DNA of 64,000 nt from Seonamhaeicola sp. ML3 (GTDB taxonomy: Bacteria > Bacteroidota > Bacteroidia > Flavobacteriales > Flavobacteriaceae). The DNA is taken from assembly GCF_023273855.1 (NCBI RefSeq), contig NZ_CP096884.1, positions 3,038,001 through 3,102,000 on the forward strand, in the 5' to 3' direction. Position 1 is the first letter of the stretch. Each line of letters starts with the position of its first letter. Below the pieces are notes generated by a model. That model was not told the origin of the DNA and did not search any database. It was given only the letters and a program-made list of their open reading frames with translations. Below are positions 35,634-43,051 of the stretch, one piece after another. The position numbers and the translations under genes were made by a program.

Positions 35634-35672
35634 AAACAGAAAAGCAGCCTTAAAAAGACTGCTTTTTCTGTT
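35634..35672. terminator. Terminator after the pirin operon
   Basis: AAACAGAAAAGCAG / CTGCTTTTTCTGTTT forms a long A/T-flanked hairpin. It lies 15 bp beyond the stop of the minus-strand pirin gene. Confidence 0.75.
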
Positions 35673-35686
35673 TAAAGCTCTGGAAA

Positions 35687-36406
35687 TTAAAATTTCATGG
35701 GTACTTTTATTATTACTAATTCGGAATCTTCATGAGCTTCAATGTTGAAAACATCAACTTCATAGACGCCCATGGCATCTCTGTTTGAGAGTTCTGTGTC
35801 TACTGTAACTATATTGCCATTTACAACAAAAACATAAGCCCCTTGCGTTTCCGAGTCTAAATTTATTTTAAGGTTTTTTCCTTTCTGTAAACTAGATCTA
35901 TAAATATAGGCTTGTTGACTTATAGGCAATGCCTCTCCTTCTAATTTATCATTTGGTGCTACAACTGTTTGGATTCTGTTTTTTTTAGCTTCCTCAGAAA
36001 ACTTTCGTTGTTCATAATTTGGTTCAACTCCTGTTTTCTCAGGAATAATCCAAAGTTGCAAAAAATTAACCTCGTCTGTTGTGCTATCATTAAATTCGGA
36101 GTGTGTTAACCCAGTACCAGCGCTCATAACTTGAACTTCCCCCACCTCAATAGCTCTTTTATTGCCCATACTGTCTTTATGGGACAATGCACCCTTTAGA
36201 GGAATGGATATGATTTCCATATTTTGATGCGGATGCGTTCCAAAGCCCATCTTTGGTTGAACAACATCATCATTTAGAACTCTAAGTGCTCCAAAGTTCA
36301 TTCTTTCAGGATTTTGATAACCAGCAAAGCTGAAAGAATGATGAGATTTAAGCCAGCCGTGGTCTGCAAAACCTCTTGTTTCTGATTTGTGAATTACTTT
36401 TTTCAT
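35687..36406 (-). CDS. Pirin family protein (YhhW-like)
   Basis: The 239-residue bicupin protein has the pirin metal-site pattern in the N-terminal cupin (GFGTHPHQNMEIISIPLKG, about 53-71, then HSEFNDS). Pirins bind iron; YhhW-type members can show quercetin 2,3-dioxygenase activity. The start ADHGWLKSHHSFSFAGY is typical. It is third in an operon after marR and another pirin gene (gap 11 bp), which suggests control by the MarR protein. Confidence 0.88.
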   Translation of the reverse strand: MKKVIHKSETRGFADHGWLKSHHSFSFAGYQNPERMNFGALRVLNDDVVQPKMGFGTHPHQNMEIISIPLKGALSHKDSMGNKRAIEVGEVQVMSAGTGLTHSEFNDSTTDEVNFLQLWIIPEKTGVEPNYEQRKFSEEAKKNRIQTVVAPNDKLEGEALPISQQAYIYRSSLQKGKNLKINLDSETQGAYVFVVNGNIVTVDTELSNRDAMGVYEVDVFNIEAHEDSELVIIKVPMKF

Positions 36407-36417
36407 ATTTATTTTTT

Positions 36418-37290
36418 TTAATTAGGCGGTAAAAATCCCATTTTACCCATTTGATAGTCTCTCATAGCTTCTAATAGCTCTGTTTGTGTATTCATAACAT
36501 ATGGTCCGTAAGTAGCTATTGGTTCACGGAAAGGTTCTCCTGATAAGAAGAGTAATTTGCTATTTTCAAATCCCTTTAGGGAAATTCCCTCACCATCCTG
36601 ATTGAACTGAATTAATTGATTTTTATTCAATTCCAATTGCTCAGTACCATTAACTTCCACAGAACCGTTTATGAGGTAAACCAAAGCCTGATGTTTTGGT
36701 GGAATATCTATAGTAAACGCTCCGCTCTTTTCTATATCCAGTATAAAAACGTTTACTGAAGTTTGAGTTTCAATTTTCCCATATACATTGTTATTGGCAC
36801 CAGCGATAACTCTTAATTCAACTTTGGAGTCTTCAGAATGTACTACATTAAAATCTTCATACTTCACATACTGATAGTTTGCCGGAATCATTTTTTTATT
36901 TGCAGGTAGGTTTAACCATAATTGAATACCCTCAATAGTTCCGCCTTTTTCAACAAATGATTTGCTTGGGCTTTCAGAATGAATAATGCCCCTGCCAGCT
37001 GTTGTCCATTGCACGTCACCAGCCTTTACTATACTCTCGTTCCCAAGTGAATCTCGGTGTAGTTGTTCGCCCTGAAAAAGAAATGTAATGGGTTCAAATC
37101 CCCGATGTGGGTGCGGACCTAAATCGAAAGGATTGCTTTCCGTAGAAATCTCGTAAGGACCGTAATGATGCAATAGAATAAAAGGATCTATATTTTCGAT
37201 GGTTCTTGTTGGTATGGGTTGCCTTAAAACAATTGGCCCCATATTGACGAAGTCACTCCGCCCTACTGTTTTTATTGTATTTAGGTTCAT
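36418..37290 (-). CDS. Pirin family protein
   Basis: From the ATG at 37290 the product is 290 residues, a bicupin with the metal-binding pattern HPHRGFEPITFLFQGE near 63-78 and RGIIHSESPS near 105. The C-terminal cupin ends in the usual pirin segment REPIATYGPYVMNTQ. An earlier ATG at 37317 lies inside a palindromic operator and is less likely. It is preceded by marR, 51 bp away, and followed 11 bp later by a second pirin. Confidence 0.88.
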   Translation of the reverse strand: MNLNTIKTVGRSDFVNMGPIVLRQPIPTRTIENIDPFILLHHYGPYEISTESNPFDLGPHPHRGFEPITFLFQGEQLHRDSLGNESIVKAGDVQWTTAGRGIIHSESPSKSFVEKGGTIEGIQLWLNLPANKKMIPANYQYVKYEDFNVVHSEDSKVELRVIAGANNNVYGKIETQTSVNVFILDIEKSGAFTIDIPPKHQALVYLINGSVEVNGTEQLELNKNQLIQFNQDGEGISLKGFENSKLLFLSGEPFREPIATYGPYVMNTQTELLEAMRDYQMGKMGFLPPN

Positions 37291-37304
37291 TTTATTTACA
37301 TTTA

Positions 37305-37328
37305 AAATATATTCCATGGAATATATTT
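37305..37328. promoter_or_regulatory. Perfect palindrome, probable MarR operator
   Basis: A 24-bp perfect palindrome with half-site AAATATATTCCA lies between marR and the first pirin gene, 14 bp before the likely ATG. An almost identical palindrome (TATATTCC-AA-GGAATATA) lies before the FMN reductase gene at 38512, on the other side of marR. MarR proteins bind such dyads. Confidence 0.75.
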
Positions 37329-37341
37329 GTTTAAATTTTTT

Positions 37342-37779
37342 TTATCGGATTTTATCTAAAAGATAGCTTAATTGTGCAGCCTCATCTTCGGTTAGGTTCT
37401 TCAATAAATCCTCATTAAAATCTTTGTCTATATTTTTTAATAATTCTAATCCGCTAGAAGTTATTTCTATGTGAACAACTCTTCTATCGCCTGGACAAGG
37501 TAACCTGTTGATTAAGTTTTTAGCACATAATTTATCCATTAATCGTGTCGCATTTGGTGCTCTTTCAATCATACGTTCTTTAATCGTCTGAACTTTTATG
37601 GGTTCACCTGCACCCCTAAGAATTCTAAGTATATTGAACTGTTGTGGCGATATTCCAAATGATTTAAAGTACTCGTTTTGGTGACTATTAATCCAATTAG
37701 ATGTGTAGATAATATTGATTAAAGCCTTAACCTTGTTATTATCAAATTTAGAGTTTATGTCTTTTGAAATATCTCCCAT
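37342..37779 (-). CDS. MarR-family transcriptional regulator
   Basis: The 145-residue protein has the winged-helix layout of MarR: helix region SPQQFNILRILRGAG, recognition region ERAPNATRLMDKLCAKNLI (about 65-90) and wing CPGDRRVVHIEIT (about 96-108). The single cysteine in the wing (next to the DRR motif) and another at Cys85 could sense oxidants or electrophiles, an inference. It lies first in an operon with two pirins, with a palindromic operator just downstream and another before a flavin reductase gene. Confidence 0.88.
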   Translation of the reverse strand: MGDISKDINSKFDNNKVKALINIIYTSNWINSHQNEYFKSFGISPQQFNILRILRGAGEPIKVQTIKERMIERAPNATRLMDKLCAKNLINRLPCPGDRRVVHIEITSSGLELLKNIDKDFNEDLLKNLTEDEAAQLSYLLDKIR

Positions 37780-37784
37780 TCTTT

Positions 37785-37936
37785 TAGTATTCAGTTTTCA
37801 GTCTCAGTGTGCAGTATTCAATGTAATATTTTAAAAACAAAATTATGATAAAATCCCCAATTTACTACTTCAGATAAATCTATAACTAATTTAATAATAC
37901 TTTAATACTGTTGACTGCGACTGTGTACTGCCGACT
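37785..37936. repeat. Pair of inverted heptameric arrays
   Basis: A CAGTnnn array (37785-37818; units CAGTTTT, CAGTCT, CAGTGTG, CAGTATT) faces an ACTGnnn array (37907-37936; ACTGTTG, ACTGCG, ACTGTGT, ACTGCCG) across ~88 bp of AT-rich DNA without a gene. The two could pair imperfectly. The second array reaches the stop of the FMN reductase gene. Confidence 0.7.
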
Positions 37937-37938
37937 TA

Positions 37939-38469
37939 TTAAAGCGCCTTATTAAATAACTCTACTTGATCTAAAAGCGTGCTATTAAACGCATCATCTA
38001 TAATTTTACCTTCAGAAAAATTATCACTAAAAAAAGGCAAACTAAAAGTGGCTACAATGTTCCCTCCCATAAAAGGAAAACGGCTTTTCGCTACATCTAA
38101 AACACTAGCTCCTCCTCTACCACCGGGTGAAGTCGCCATCAACAACATAGGTTTTTCTCCCCAAAGTTTGCCATCAATTCTAGACATCCAATCGAATATA
38201 TTTTTAAACACCGTAGCATAAGCACCATTGTGTTCAGCTAGAGACAAAACTATTCCGTCTGCTTCTTGGATTGCTTTTAGAAATTTATGGGCGTTTTCTG
38301 GAATGCCAAACTCGGTTTCATGATCGATACCATAAATTGGTAATTCAAAATCATTCAGGTCTAATACCTCTACTTGAGCATCTTCTACTAGACTCGATGC
38401 ATAAATAGCCAATTCTTTGTTTATGGATTTTTTACTATTTGTTCCTGCAAATGCTATTATTTGTTTCAT
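37939..38469 (-). CDS. NAD(P)H-dependent FMN reductase / flavodoxin-fold quinone reductase
   Basis: From the ATG at 38469 the product is 176 residues and starts at the first strand, MKQIIAFAGTNSKKSINK, the FMN phosphate loop. GIVLSLAEHNGAYATVFKN near 85 and LMATSPGGRGG near 120 fit the NADPH-dependent FMN reductase family, which reduces flavins, quinones or azo dyes. A longer frame to 38562 would include the operator and is rejected. A MarR-type palindrome lies 43 bp upstream, so it probably belongs to the same regulon as the pirins. Confidence 0.88.
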   Translation of the reverse strand: MKQIIAFAGTNSKKSINKELAIYASSLVEDAQVEVLDLNDFELPIYGIDHETEFGIPENAHKFLKAIQEADGIVLSLAEHNGAYATVFKNIFDWMSRIDGKLWGEKPMLLMATSPGGRGGASVLDVAKSRFPFMGGNIVATFSLPFFSDNFSEGKIIDDAFNSTLLDQVELFNKAL

Positions 38470-38511
38470 AATTATTTGTATTTGATGGTTCAAAGATAGC
38501 ACAAAAATATT

Positions 38512-38529
38512 TATATTCCAAGGAATATA
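38512..38529. promoter_or_regulatory. Palindromic operator before the FMN reductase gene
   Basis: TATATTCC-AA-GGAATATA shares both half-sites with the palindrome at 37305-37328. A further partial half-site (ATTTCCATGTTATATATTT) follows directly. The same regulator probably binds both. Confidence 0.7.
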
Positions 38530-38646
38530 TTTCCATGTTATATATTTTAACATATTATTCACTTTTTATACAGAAACGGGTTTTGTAAATTCGTAGAATA
38601 TTAATAACTATATCATAATCTCTCTTCTAAGAGATTGAAAAGGCCT

Positions 38647-40290
38647 ATGGATTTAAACTTCAACAAGAACGAAGATCATAATAAACTTTTAGTATCAGAA
38701 TTAAACCAAAAACTGGCTAAAGTAAAACTAGGTGGTGGAAAATCTAGAATTGAGAAATTACACTCTAAAGGCAAAATGACAGCCAGAGAACGTATAGATT
38801 ACCTGCTGGACAGTAATACTAAAAGTATTGAGATTGGGGCTTTTGCTGGTGAAGACATGTATCAGGAGCATGGTGGCTGTCCTTCTGGTGGTGTAGTTGT
38901 TAAGATAGGATATGTAAAAGGTAAACAATGTATTGTGGTCGCTAACGATGCCACTGTTAAAGCTGGTGCCTGGTTTCCAATAACCGGAAAAAAGAATCTA
39001 AGAGCCCAGGAAATAGCTATGGAAAACAAGCTACCTATAATTTACCTAGTAGATTCAGCTGGTGTTTATTTACCAATGCAGGACGAGATTTTTCCAGACA
39101 AAGAACATTTTGGACGTATTTTTAGAAATAACGCCAAAATGAGCAGTATGGGTATTACCCAAATAGCTGCAGTTATGGGAAGCTGTGTAGCTGGTGGCGC
39201 CTATTTACCTATAATGAGTGATGAGGCTTTAATTGTTGATAAAACCGGTAGTATATTTTTAGCAGGAAGCTACCTAGTAAAGGCAGCTATTGGTGAAAGT
39301 ATCGATAACGAAACTTTGGGTGGCGCGACCACTCATTGCGAAATAAGCGGTGTTACCGACTATAAAGCCAAAGATGATAAAGATGCTTTAGACAGGATAA
39401 AAAATATTGTCGATAAAATTGGGGATTTAGAAAAGGCTGGGTTTAACAGAATTGAACCTGTTAAACCAAAAGAAGCTACTGAGGAAATATACGGTATACT
39501 CCCAAAATCCAGAGCCGATCAATATGACATGTACGAAATCATTAAACGATTGGTAGATAATTCTGAATTTGATGAGTACAAAGCAGGATATGGACAAACC
39601 ATAATAACAGCTTACGCAAGAATTGATGGCTGGGCTGTTGGTATTGTGGCTAACCAAAGACAAATTGTAAAAACTACTGGTTCTAAAACCAAACCTACCG
39701 AAATGCAATTTGGTGGTGTAATTTATAACGACTCTGCAGATAAGGCTACCCGATTTATTGCTAATTGCAACCAAAAGAAAATCCCCCTACTCTTTCTACA
39801 AGATGTAACTGGTTTTATGGTAGGTAGTAAAAGTGAGCACAGCGGTATTATAAAAGACGGTGCTAAAATGGTTAACGCCGTTAGCAATTCTGTGGTTCCT
39901 AAATTTACAATTGTTATTGGCAATAGTTATGGTGCCGGCAATTATGCTATGTGCGGAAAAGCCTATGACCCTAGATTAATAGCGGCATGGCCAAGTGCTG
40001 AACTAGCGGTTATGAGTGGGAATTCGGCTGCTAAAGTTTTACTTCAAATTGAAAAAGCATCTTTAGAAAAACAAGGCGAAACATTTACTCCAGAAAAAGA
40101 AGAAGCACTTTACAAAAAGATAAAAGACCGCTATGACAATCAGGTGTCCCCATATTATGCTGCGGCTCGCATTTGGACCGATGCTATTATTGATCCATTA
40201 GATACCAGAACTTGGGTAAGTATGGGGATAGAAGCTGCGAATCATGCTCCTATAGAAAAACCTTTCAATTTAGGTGTGATTCAGGTTTAA
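38647..40290 (+). CDS. Acyl-CoA carboxylase beta subunit (carboxyltransferase)
   Basis: From the ATG at 38647 the product is 547 residues. The N-terminal half has the acyl-CoA-binding carboxyltransferase pattern GGCPSGGVVVKIG and SAGVYLPMQ; the C-terminal half has the carboxybiotin-binding region FLQDVTGFMVG and GNSYGAGNYAMCGKAYDPR. Length and motifs fit methylcrotonyl-CoA carboxylase beta best, with propionyl-CoA carboxylase as the alternative. No biotin carboxylase gene is adjacent, so its partner must lie elsewhere. A DoxX-type gene follows. Confidence 0.85.
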   Translation: MDLNFNKNEDHNKLLVSELNQKLAKVKLGGGKSRIEKLHSKGKMTARERIDYLLDSNTKSIEIGAFAGEDMYQEHGGCPSGGVVVKIGYVKGKQCIVVANDATVKAGAWFPITGKKNLRAQEIAMENKLPIIYLVDSAGVYLPMQDEIFPDKEHFGRIFRNNAKMSSMGITQIAAVMGSCVAGGAYLPIMSDEALIVDKTGSIFLAGSYLVKAAIGESIDNETLGGATTHCEISGVTDYKAKDDKDALDRIKNIVDKIGDLEKAGFNRIEPVKPKEATEEIYGILPKSRADQYDMYEIIKRLVDNSEFDEYKAGYGQTIITAYARIDGWAVGIVANQRQIVKTTGSKTKPTEMQFGGVIYNDSADKATRFIANCNQKKIPLLFLQDVTGFMVGSKSEHSGIIKDGAKMVNAVSNSVVPKFTIVIGNSYGAGNYAMCGKAYDPRLIAAWPSAELAVMSGNSAAKVLLQIEKASLEKQGETFTPEKEEALYKKIKDRYDNQVSPYYAAARIWTDAIIDPLDTRTWVSMGIEAANHAPIEKPFNLGVIQV

Positions 40291-40348
40291 CTTTTCATTC
40301 TTTCCGGTTTTTTGTATCTTATAAGTGTAAATCAACAACTTATAAGTC

Positions 40349-40771
40349 ATGGGAACAATAAAAGTATTAAACAAATGGGCCAATAGACATACCTATTTAC
40401 CCTTAGATCTTATACGCGTTGCATTGGGTATATTCCTTTTTATTAAAGGCGTAGACTTCATGGCCAACAGCGAGATGTTAGCTCAATTGCTTAAACCTTT
40501 TCAAAATATGGCAGGAAGCATGATGATAATTCATTACGTGGCTCCAGCTCATTTTATTGGAGGTATATTAATAGCAACTGGCTTATTAACAAGATGGGCG
40601 ATAGTAGCTCAATTACCTATACTTATTGGCGCTGTAGTTCTTAATTTTGTTGGAGATATGAACACTCCTAACCTTATTACTGCTATTTGCACCTTATTAG
40701 TTTGTGGATTCTTTTTAATTTATGGTTCTGGAAAACATTCTTTGGACTACTATTTCGGTATGCAGAAATAA
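40349..40771 (+). CDS. DoxX-like membrane protein
   Basis: The 140-residue protein has four transmembrane helices and the DoxX features RVALGIFLFIKGVDFM and HFIGGILIATGLLTRW. DoxX-family proteins are membrane subunits or quinone-linked proteins of uncertain function. It follows the acyl-CoA carboxylase gene by 58 bp. The 195 bp downstream contain no gene that I can see. Confidence 0.75.
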   Translation: MGTIKVLNKWANRHTYLPLDLIRVALGIFLFIKGVDFMANSEMLAQLLKPFQNMAGSMMIIHYVAPAHFIGGILIATGLLTRWAIVAQLPILIGAVVLNFVGDMNTPNLITAICTLLVCGFFLIYGSGKHSLDYYFGMQK

Positions 40772-40966
40772 GCGCCTTTTTTACTCTTACAAATGTTTAA
40801 CTGCCATTGAGCAGGTATTTTGATGTGCCTAAAACATCTCTAAACATCATGTAATCTATTGATCTAATTTAGGTTATTTAGGTATTAAGAACCTCTTTGA
40901 CTGAAGGTTAACTGTTTTTTACGTTGTTTGTGTCATTTAAAATCGTGAAGATTTTTTAATAACACC

Positions 40967-41491
40967 CTAAATTCTTTCCAAAGTAATGATAGCATCGATT
41001 GTGGAGATAATAGTAAAACCTGCTTGAGATAAATCCTCTTCCTGATTAATCGTTAAAACCAATTCCGTTTCGGTTAAACTCTCTATTTTCATACGCCCTT
41101 CCTGACCATTAGCAAACGTTATAATCTCGTCGCCTTTTTGCTCCCAAGTACCATCAGCCAATACACTACCGGTAGGGATTGTTTGAGTAGAGGTTTGCCC
41201 CAAAACTGTAGAAGTTAATTTAATGGATAAAGAACCGGAAGCTGTTAAGTTATTTGGTTCTTCAGAGAAAACAATAGTATAATCCATATCAACGCCTTCA
41301 CCAATAAAATCTGAGGTTAAGGTTTCTCCACCACCTGTTGTAACAGTTTCCCCAGTATATACATACTCAACCATCCTCCAAGAGCCTACAATACTTGCGG
41401 ATGAGGAACTGGACTCTCCATCTACAGACTCTATATTACAAGATGTTAATACCAACACAAGGGTAATGCTCAGAAATTTGAATATTTTCAT
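40967..41491 (-). CDS. Lipocalin-like lipoprotein
   Basis: The 174-residue protein has a lipoprotein signal (LVLVLTSC, acylated Cys18), a serine-rich linker and then VGSWRMVEYVYTG, the start typical of lipocalin-like domains in Bacteroidetes, followed by GTWEQKGDEIITF. It is probably surface- or periplasm-exposed and membrane-tethered. Ligand unknown. It is transcribed separately from the T9SS gene upstream, which has its own terminator. Confidence 0.75.
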   Translation of the reverse strand: MKIFKFLSITLVLVLTSCNIESVDGESSSSSASIVGSWRMVEYVYTGETVTTGGGETLTSDFIGEGVDMDYTIVFSEEPNNLTASGSLSIKLTSTVLGQTSTQTIPTGSVLADGTWEQKGDEIITFANGQEGRMKIESLTETELVLTINQEEDLSQAGFTIISTIDAIITLERI

Positions 41492-41541
41492 GTTTTAAAT
41501 TTATTTACTTACACTGATATTAAGAAAAAACTAATAAAAAA

Positions 41542-41564
41542 AGCGCAACTAAATAAGTTGCGCT
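41542..41564 (-). terminator. Terminator after the T9SS-exported protein gene
   Basis: AGCGCAACT / AGTTGCGCT hairpin with a 5-base loop; the minus strand continues into a T-run. It lies about 60 bp past the gene stop at 41627. Confidence 0.75.
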
Positions 41565-41626
41565 AATAATCTTTGAATTAAACACCGAACAATATAAAAT
41601 CAGTGTTTGGAATTATTTTGCCGTTA

Positions 41627-42814
41627 TCAAAGTTTGTTAAACTTGGTTTTAAAAACTTGTTGTCCCGAGCTGCTAATGCCTTTTAAAAGATACATCCCAA
41701 GAGACAAATCTGATATATCAAAGCGCATAGTCCCTCTGGATACCTTAGACATAACAAGTCTACCACTTAAATCAAAAATTTTTATTTCTTCTAAATCTAA
41801 ATTCATAGCACTCTTAATATTCAGATTATTACCTACTGGGTTTGGATACACGACAATTCTATTGCTGTTTTCAACCGTACCTGTAGATAAAATGGGGTTT
41901 GCAAAAACCCTATTTTGTCCGTTATTAAAGTTAAAAGCGAGTAATTCGTTCCAGATAAAATCTATTGTACTTTGAAAATTACTTTGAACTAATCCGTTTA
42001 CTGTATTAGGTATCGCAAAGGTAGCTGGAGCTTTTTCTTCATAAATTGCCATATAAGTTACTAAGCTGGCCAAGAAATAAAGTGTAGGTTCGCCATGTGG
42101 AGCGTTATCTTCATACAATTCTAAAATAGGTATTTGGCTTAAAGACGTGTCTGTAAATAATTTACTTAAAATTGGACCTACGGGAATCATTCTAACATTT
42201 TCACTTGGTCGTGCTGCTTGAACAAAATCATGGTAATCTATCCACCAGTCATGAAAACCCCCAACGGTGTAATTATTATAATTTTCGAACTCAGTTTCAG
42301 ATGGGGGAAAACTTTCTCCTGCAATAAAACCAGCCATATCTGGCCAGTTTTCATAAATATAAGTTATAGCGTTTTCTTCTTGATTGTCAATCCAGTCTAC
42401 AATATCTAGGGTTGCAGATAAAGGAGAAGTTGTTGGGTTTCCATAATAGTTTACATTAGAAGGTTGATATTGTGCAAAATTTGCAGCTGTTAACAAAAAG
42501 GTATTAAAGTTACCTTCTGAAAAATCTTGAGTATCGGAATCCCAGGCTGATGGTACTTCACTAAAGCCCCACTGGGAAATTGGTGGTAAGTTAGCATGCT
42601 GAGGTAAAAACCCGTATTGCCCAGAAACCGAAATGTTATGTCCAGCTTCCTGAGACAGTAGATGCAACCAGTGCGGTACTGTGGTTTCATCTGATGGGGT
42701 GGCGTGCACAATAAGGCTATGGCCAAAAACAAACATAGTTTTATTGTCTTGTGCCGAAGTGTTTAGATAATTAATAAGGCATAATACTAAGGTTAATTGT
42801 AGTAGGTTTTTCAT
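41627..42814 (-). CDS. T9SS-exported SGNH-like protein
   Basis: The 395-residue protein has a signal peptide (about 1-21), a globular domain and a C-terminal type A sorting domain (about 318-395: VVYPNPVGNNLNIKS, IFDLSGRLVMSK, LSLGMYLLKG). The N-terminal FVFGHSLI (29-36) and a later NAPHGEPTLYFLA segment resemble blocks I and V of SGNH hydrolases, although the expected nucleophile motif is GHSL rather than GDSL. The protein is likely secreted by type IX secretion and attached to the surface; carbohydrate esterase activity is an inference. Confidence 0.75.
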   Translation of the reverse strand: MKNLLQLTLVLCLINYLNTSAQDNKTMFVFGHSLIVHATPSDETTVPHWLHLLSQEAGHNISVSGQYGFLPQHANLPPISQWGFSEVPSAWDSDTQDFSEGNFNTFLLTAANFAQYQPSNVNYYGNPTTSPLSATLDIVDWIDNQEENAITYIYENWPDMAGFIAGESFPPSETEFENYNNYTVGGFHDWWIDYHDFVQAARPSENVRMIPVGPILSKLFTDTSLSQIPILELYEDNAPHGEPTLYFLASLVTYMAIYEEKAPATFAIPNTVNGLVQSNFQSTIDFIWNELLAFNFNNGQNRVFANPILSTGTVENSNRIVVYPNPVGNNLNIKSAMNLDLEEIKIFDLSGRLVMSKVSRGTMRFDISDLSLGMYLLKGISSSGQQVFKTKFNKL

Positions 42815-42887
42815 GTGATAAAATTTTTAGATTTGGTATTTACCATATAACAATCTCTCTAATAAAATTCCTACCAAAAAAACACAA

Positions 42888-42917
42888 AAAAACGCAACTT
42901 AAACAAGTTGCGTTTTT
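42888..42917 (-). terminator. Terminator after dnaK and the tRNA fragments
   Basis: AAAAACGCAACTT / AAGTTGCGTTTTT with a 4-base loop; the minus strand continues in T-rich DNA. It lies just past the second tRNA fragment. Confidence 0.85.
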
Positions 42918-42958
42918 CTTATTTCAAACTGTTGCTCTAACCACTGAGCTAATCCCCC
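42918..42958 (-). pseudogene. tRNA 5'-half remnant
   Basis: The minus strand begins GGGGGAT (acceptor), TA, GCTC / GAGC (D-stem) with an AGTGGTTA loop and then ACAG of an anticodon stem, followed by TTTGAAATAAG that does not close. This is the first ~30 bases of a tRNA and then diverges. No 3' half follows; the terminator begins at once. Confidence 0.7.
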
Positions 42959-42974
42959 GATGATAAATGTTTTG

Positions 42975-43012
42975 TGGAGGATATGGGAATCGAACCCATG
43001 ACACACAGATTA
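42975..43012 (-). pseudogene. tRNA 3'-half remnant
   Basis: The minus strand reads CTGT (3' anticodon stem), GTGTC (variable loop), ATGGG-TTCGATT-CCCAT (T arm), ATCCTCC (acceptor) and discriminator A, with no encoded CCA. It lies 5' of the 5'-half remnant, separated by 16 bases. The acceptor strands of the two remnants could pair with one G-U wobble. The anticodon itself is not recognisable. Confidence 0.7.
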
Positions 43013-43051
43013 CCTTAATTCACATTCCGACTTTCTCAGGAAAATGAAATT

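Noticed and set aside
37291-37317. Pirin start at the 37317 ATG
   Set aside because: That ATG lies inside the perfect palindrome; the ATG at 37290 begins at the conserved pirin N-terminus.
42918-43012. A functional complete tRNA or a tmRNA
   Set aside because: The halves are in swapped order, no anticodon loop closes, and no tag-peptide frame or tmRNA pairing is visible.
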